8,643 nucleotides of DNA from the NCBI GenBank assembly GCA_023133395.1, contig JAGLWO010000483.1:1-8643 (forward strand). Direction: 5' to 3'. Of this stretch, positions 4,964-8,643 are shown piece after piece (positions within the stretch are counted from its first letter, which is position 1; every line of letters begins with the position of its first letter). The translations under genes and the position numbers were made by a program. This DNA comes from Candidatus Cloacimonadota bacterium (GTDB lineage: Bacteria; Cloacimonadota; Cloacimonadia; Cloacimonadales; TCS61). The notes below the pieces were generated by a model that saw nothing but the letters and a program-made list of their open reading frames with translations, had not been told where the DNA came from and made no database searches.

Positions 4964-7613
4964 AATTCAACCCTTTCAGAATTTCCCTGGTTTTATCGAG
5001 TTTAGTTTTAACTTCTTCAAATTTTTCTTTTTCCTTTTGTATGATGGATTCTGGTGCGTTAGTTAAAAACTTACTATTAGATAATTTACTGTTTATCTTT
5101 TGAAGTTCTTTCTCAAGTTTAACAAGTTGTTTTTCAAGTTTTTCTTTTTCCTTCTTAATATCAATCAGTCCTTCCAAAGGAAGATAAATTTCTATATTCT
5201 GGACTACAACTGCTATACTGGATTTTGGCTTTTTAATATCTACACCAATTTCCATTTTGGAAACTTTTGCAAGCTTTAGAAAGTAGTTCTTATACTGATT
5301 TAGAAGTTCTATTTGAGTTTTGTCTGTAACTTTAATTACAATTTCAATTTCCAATCCTGGAGACAGATTAACCTGTTTACGTAAATTCCTGATAGCAGTA
5401 ATTGATTCTTGAATTAGATTCATTTCTCTATCGATTTTTTCGTCAATCCATGACTTATCTTTCTTTGGAAAGGAAGCAATAACAAGAGCTTCTTCTTCCA
5501 TCGAGAAATAATGCTTAATTCCCTGCCATATCTCTTCTGTAATAAATGGCATTATCGGTTGGAGTAATCTCATTGAAGTTTGAAGAACATCGAGTAAAAT
5601 ATACTTTGCAGTGAGCTGAGCTTTTCTATCTTCTTTATTGTATATTCTATCTTTAGAAAGTTCCAGGTACCAGCTACAGAATTCTCTCCAGATGAAATCC
5701 ATCAATGTATTTGCTGCATCATTAAAACGAAGAGATTCGTAATTTTTCCTGGTTTTTTCTATAACTTCATTCAGCCTGCTGTAGATCCATTTATCTGAAA
5801 GTTCCAATTTAAGTTCATCTCTTTTCGGAAGTCCTTCTATCTTTTCCACATTCATCATAATGAAGCGATAGGCGTTCCATATTTTATTAGCAAAATTCCG
5901 TCCTGTTTCAAGGATAGAATTGGAATAATAGCTATCCTGACCTTTGGGGCTGGCAAAAATTATGCTGAATCGAAGTGCATCTGCTCCAACTTTTTCAATA
6001 ATATCTAAAGGATCAGGTGAGTTACCCAGAGATTTGCTCATCTTTATTCCTTTTTCATCACGAACCATTCCATGAAGAAGAACAGTATCAAAGGGTATTT
6101 TATTTTTGAACTCAAGCGTAGCCATGATCATCCTGGCAACCCACAGATAAATAATATCAGGTCCGGTTACAAGTAAATTCGTGGGAAGGAAATATTCAAG
6201 GTCTGCAGTTTCATCGGGCCAGCCAAATGTTGAAAAGGGCCAGAGCCAGCTTGAGAACCAGGTATCGAGTACATCTTCATCCTGTTTGAATTTGTTGTGA
6301 CCGCATTTTGGACAGGCTTCTGGTTCTTCTTTGGCAACAACGATCTCTGCACAGTTTTGGCAATAATAAACCGGGATTCTGTGTCCCCACCAGATCTGGC
6401 GCGAAATACACCAGTCACGGATATTTTCCATCCAGTGCAGGTAAACCTTTAACCATCTTTGAGGATGAAATTTAATTTTTTCTTCTTTAACAACTTCGAT
6501 CGCTTTTTTTGAAAGCGGTTTCATTTTAACGAACCATTGATCGGAAAGATATGGTTCTATCGGAGTATCGCAACGATAACATTGACCAACAGCGTGTTTG
6601 TGCTGCCTGATCTCACCTAAAAGTCCCAGTTCTTTTAAACGTTCAACTACTTTCTCCCGGGCTTCAAATCTATCCAAGCCTTCAAATTCTTTACCTGCAT
6701 TTTTGTTCATAACAGCATGTTCATCCATAATAGTGACCTGCTCAAGATTGTGACTGAGACCAATTTCATAATCGTTTGGATCGTGTGCAGGGGTTATTTT
6801 CACACAGCCAGTTCCAAATTCCATATCAACATAATCATTTGCAATAATCGGGATTTCCCTGTTAACTAAAGGCAGGATAACAGTTTTGCCAACCAGGTTT
6901 TTGTAACGTTTATCTTTGGGATTAACTGCAACAGCAGTATCACCGAGCATGGTTTCAGGGCGTGTAGTTGTAACAGTAACAAATCCTTTTCCATCTTTGA
7001 AAGGGTATTTAATATCCCAAAGGTTTCCCATTTTTTCTTCATGTTCAACTTCATCATTGGAAAGAGCAGTAACACAACGAGGACACCAGTTTATAATACG
7101 CTTACCTTTATAGATAAGACCTTTTTCATAAAGCCTGATGAAAACTTCTTTAACTGCTTCAGAGAGTCCTTCATCCATAGTGAATCTCTGACGGTTCCAG
7201 TCACAGGAAGCACCAAGTTGTTTGAGCTGTTCGATAATTCTTCCACCCTTTTCTTCTTTCCATTTCCAGATTCGTTTAATAAGCTCCTCTCTACCAACCT
7301 CATGTCGTGTTTTCCCTTCTTTTGCCAGTTCTTTTTCAACCATATTCTGAGTTGCAATTCCAGCATGGTCAACACCTGGAAGCCAGAGAGTCGGAATTCC
7401 AGTCATCCTTTTATAACGTATCATCACATCCTGAAGAGTATTATTCAGAACGTGACCCATATGCAAAATATTCGTAACATTCGGGGGTGGGATTAAAACT
7501 GTGAAAGGCTTTTTATTCTTATCTATTTTAGGTGAGAAATAACCATTTTCTATCCAGTACTTATACCATTTCTTCTCAATATTTTGAGGTTCATATTTTT
7601 TATTTATTTCCAT
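4962..7613 (-). CDS. valS: Valyl-tRNA synthetase
   Basis: Class I aminoacyl-tRNA synthetase that charges tRNA-Val. The 883 residues are a normal full length. ATP-binding signatures are PPPNVTNILHMGH (42-54, the HIGH motif as HMGH at 51-54) and KMSKS (524-528). The CP1 editing domain, which hydrolyses Thr-tRNA-Val, shows TTTRPETMLGDTAV (215-228) and GTGCVKITPAHDPNDYE (267-283). Cysteine pairs at 177/180, 345/348, 418/421 and 434/437 suggest zinc-binding knuckles. The helical anticodon-binding domain follows at about 620-780, and residues about 810-883 are the Lys/Glu-rich coiled coil that distinguishes ValRS from IleRS. The start at 7613 has only a weak GGGA ribosome binding sequence. It lies 19 nt after the Nudix gene and 8 nt before the DUF1232 gene, so co-transcription is likely. 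No T-box leader is visible, and there is no room for one. Confidence 0.98.
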   Translation of the reverse strand: MEINKKYEPQNIEKKWYKYWIENGYFSPKIDKNKKPFTVLIPPPNVTNILHMGHVLNNTLQDVMIRYKRMTGIPTLWLPGVDHAGIATQNMVEKELAKEGKTRHEVGREELIKRIWKWKEEKGGRIIEQLKQLGASCDWNRQRFTMDEGLSEAVKEVFIRLYEKGLIYKGKRIINWCPRCVTALSNDEVEHEEKMGNLWDIKYPFKDGKGFVTVTTTRPETMLGDTAVAVNPKDKRYKNLVGKTVILPLVNREIPIIANDYVDMEFGTGCVKITPAHDPNDYEIGLSHNLEQVTIMDEHAVMNKNAGKEFEGLDRFEAREKVVERLKELGLLGEIRQHKHAVGQCYRCDTPIEPYLSDQWFVKMKPLSKKAIEVVKEEKIKFHPQRWLKVYLHWMENIRDWCISRQIWWGHRIPVYYCQNCAEIVVAKEEPEACPKCGHNKFKQDEDVLDTWFSSWLWPFSTFGWPDETADLEYFLPTNLLVTGPDIIYLWVARMIMATLEFKNKIPFDTVLLHGMVRDEKGIKMSKSLGNSPDPLDIIEKVGADALRFSIIFASPKGQDSYYSNSILETGRNFANKIWNAYRFIMMNVEKIEGLPKRDELKLELSDKWIYSRLNEVIEKTRKNYESLRFNDAANTLMDFIWREFCSWYLELSKDRIYNKEDRKAQLTAKYILLDVLQTSMRLLQPIMPFITEEIWQGIKHYFSMEEEALVIASFPKKDKSWIDEKIDREMNLIQESITAIRNLRKQVNLSPGLEIEIVIKVTDKTQIELLNQYKNYFLKLAKVSKMEIGVDIKKPKSSIAVVVQNIEIYLPLEGLIDIKKEKEKLEKQLVKLEKELQKINSKLSNSKFLTNAPESIIQKEKEKFEEVKTKLDKTREILKGLN

Positions 7614-7632
7614 ATTATTTGTCCCTGTTTGT

Positions 7633-8160
7633 TTATAAATGTTTAATTTTTTTCACTTCTTCAATAAAATACCTGTGTGATGGGAACGCGATTTCAGGTA
7701 ATGAATCAAACGCCACATAACGCGCTTCAGCAGCATCATCACCAGCCTGAAGCTTACCTCCAGTAACTTTCATAAGAAAGCCAAATGAAATCACTTTTTC
7801 ATATAAAGGAGAAAAATCAGTATAAAAACCGAGAAATTCTATAATTTCACCATTCAATCCTGTTTCTTCTTTCATCTCTTCAATTGCACATTCATCAGGA
7901 TTTTGATTTATCTCAATATACCCGCTTGGTAATGCCCATCTTCCAACTCCGGGTTCAAATTTTCTTTTTATTATTAGCACTTCTTTTTTTTCGTTTATAA
8001 TTACGCATGCAGAAGCTGGTATAGGATTCTTATAATATATCCAACCGCATTTTTCACAATGAGGACGTAATTTTTCCTCATTATCGTTCTGGATTGTAAG
8101 TTCATTTCCACAACGAATACAGTAATTAATTCCTTTATAAGAATCCTTTTTCAAAGTCAT
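7633..8160 (-). CDS. Nudix hydrolase with N-terminal zinc ribbon
   Basis: The 175-residue protein begins with a zinc ribbon (Cys14, Cys17, Cys35, Cys38; CIRCGNE and CEKCGWIYYKNP), a layout shared with NADH-pyrophosphatase-like and related Nudix proteins. A Nudix fold starts at PIPASACVII (46-55) and carries the Nudix box at 80-102. The box reads GYIEINQNPDECAIEEMKEETGL. Against the consensus Gx5Ex7REUxEExGU, Gln86 stands in for the first Glu and Glu94 for the Arg, while the metal-binding EExG part (98-101) is intact. Nudix enzymes hydrolyse nucleoside diphosphates linked to another moiety; the substrate here is unknown. The start is 3 nt after the upstream gene's stop, with AAGAG as a weak ribosome binding sequence, and valS follows after 19 nt, so all three are probably one transcript. 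Confidence 0.9.
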   Translation of the reverse strand: MTLKKDSYKGINYCIRCGNELTIQNDNEEKLRPHCEKCGWIYYKNPIPASACVIINEKKEVLIIKRKFEPGVGRWALPSGYIEINQNPDECAIEEMKEETGLNGEIIEFLGFYTDFSPLYEKVISFGFLMKVTGGKLQAGDDAAEARYVAFDSLPEIAFPSHRYFIEEVKKIKHL

Positions 8161-8163
8161 TTT

Positions 8164-8643
8164 TTAACTCTTAACCTTTAATCCAATCTTAGAAAAATTC
8201 TCACCTTCAACAATATAAATACATTTCTCCAGGATATCAAAATCACTTATAAAACGAATCTCCTCTTCTGCTGTAAAGGTCGATAAAGTTTTCCCATTTA
8301 TATTATTCAAAAGATTAATTTTGTTTTTCGATAACATCAGGATAACACTGCTGTCAAGTCGCTTATATTTATCAAGAGAAATTTGGAATAGAGTATATTT
8401 TTCTTGAAGATCATCCGGGATAAAACCGCTATCTATCTTCCAGGCCAATTTTCCATTATCTCTATGAAGACAGTGAATTTGCTCATTTTTTGTAAGAACC
8501 AACAAGCGATTAGCATCAATCAGTTCAATGCTGATAATATTGCTTACGAAGGATTTTTCCCATTTCATTTTTTCGCATTTCTTATTAAAAACTTTTAGAG
8601 CATTTTTAGCCACAAAATAAATATGTTTATGGTCAAAATATGG
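8164..8643 (-). CDS. Beta-propeller (PQQ/WD40-like repeat) protein, C-terminal 159 residues
   Basis: The frame stays open to the window edge, so the N-terminal part is missing. A GTG at 8613 could be read as a start, but in-frame codons continue before it (PYFDHKHIYF) and repeat homology does too, so I treat it as internal. Blade-like repeats can be seen, each made of hydrophobic strand, turn and Asn/Gly-Lys: HIYFVAKNALKVFNKKCEKM, LLVLTKNEQIHCLHRDNGKL followed by AWKID, VILMLSKNKINLLNNINGKT and IYIVEGENFSKIGLKV. This resembles the VYV..G.L.ALD..TGK..W pattern of PQQ-like propellers, though degenerate. No catalytic motif is visible in this part; a scaffold or envelope role is possible but unsupported. 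The stop is 3 nt before the Nudix start, which indicates co-transcription. Confidence 0.65.
   Translation of the reverse strand, partial: PYFDHKHIYFVAKNALKVFNKKCEKMKWEKSFVSNIISIELIDANRLLVLTKNEQIHCLHRDNGKLAWKIDSGFIPDDLQEKYTLFQISLDKYKRLDSSVILMLSKNKINLLNNINGKTLSTFTAEEEIRFISDFDILEKCIYIVEGENFSKIGLKVKS

Noticed and set aside
7622..7631. tccctgtttg in the valS-Nudix gap matches ten bases of the REP hairpin arm and loop.
   Set aside because: The GTAAC start, the partner arm and the central hairpin are all absent. A 10-bp match can occur by chance.

Overview
The window is a stretch of bacterial chromosome in which every gene I can support lies on the minus strand, so the gene order in transcription runs from high to low coordinates. 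Base composition is AT-rich, and most starts follow Shine-Dalgarno-like sequences. The type of secreted beta-helix protein (N-terminal VPGDQPTIQ...VLVQPGTY block followed by SSPTIT/GGGIYC repeats) together with a REP-associated transposase of the NLPHFQP/FITYRL type suggests an uncultivated phylum of the Cloacimonadota kind or a relative in the FCB group. That assignment is inference from family style only.

From right to left: (1) 8643-7633 holds the C-terminal end of a PQQ/WD40-like beta-propeller protein, cut by the window edge. It is followed 3 nt later by a Nudix hydrolase with an N-terminal zinc ribbon. (2) 7613-3770 holds valS (valyl-tRNA synthetase), a DUF1232 membrane protein and rdgB/HAM1 (XTP/dITP pyrophosphatase). 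Gaps here are 8 nt or an ATGA overlap, so this is very probably one operon, perhaps continuous with the Nudix pair 19 nt upstream. (3) 3817-2957 is a small mobile cassette: a REP-associated tyrosine transposase (RAYT, Y1/HUH family) bracketed by two composite palindromic elements in direct orientation. A 54-bp core of these elements is repeated exactly 780 bp apart with two mismatches. The upstream element runs into the rdgB gene and supplies the last 15 codons and stop codon of RdgB. (4) 2925-1570 is a full-length phosphomannomutase/phosphoglucomutase of the AlgC type. (5) 1422-1 is the N-terminal 474 residues of a secreted right-handed parallel beta-helix protein with a signal peptide and eleven repeats of about 26 residues; its C-terminus lies outside the window.

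The housekeeping genes cover tRNA charging, cleaning of the nucleotide pool (RdgB and possibly the Nudix protein) and sugar-phosphate supply for surface polysaccharides. The most notable structure is the REP-RAYT-REP cassette and its intrusion into rdgB. The second is the compositional mosaic inside the beta-helix repeats. I see no tRNA, rRNA, CRISPR array or convincing intrinsic terminator, and no intergenic stretch exceeds 150 bp.
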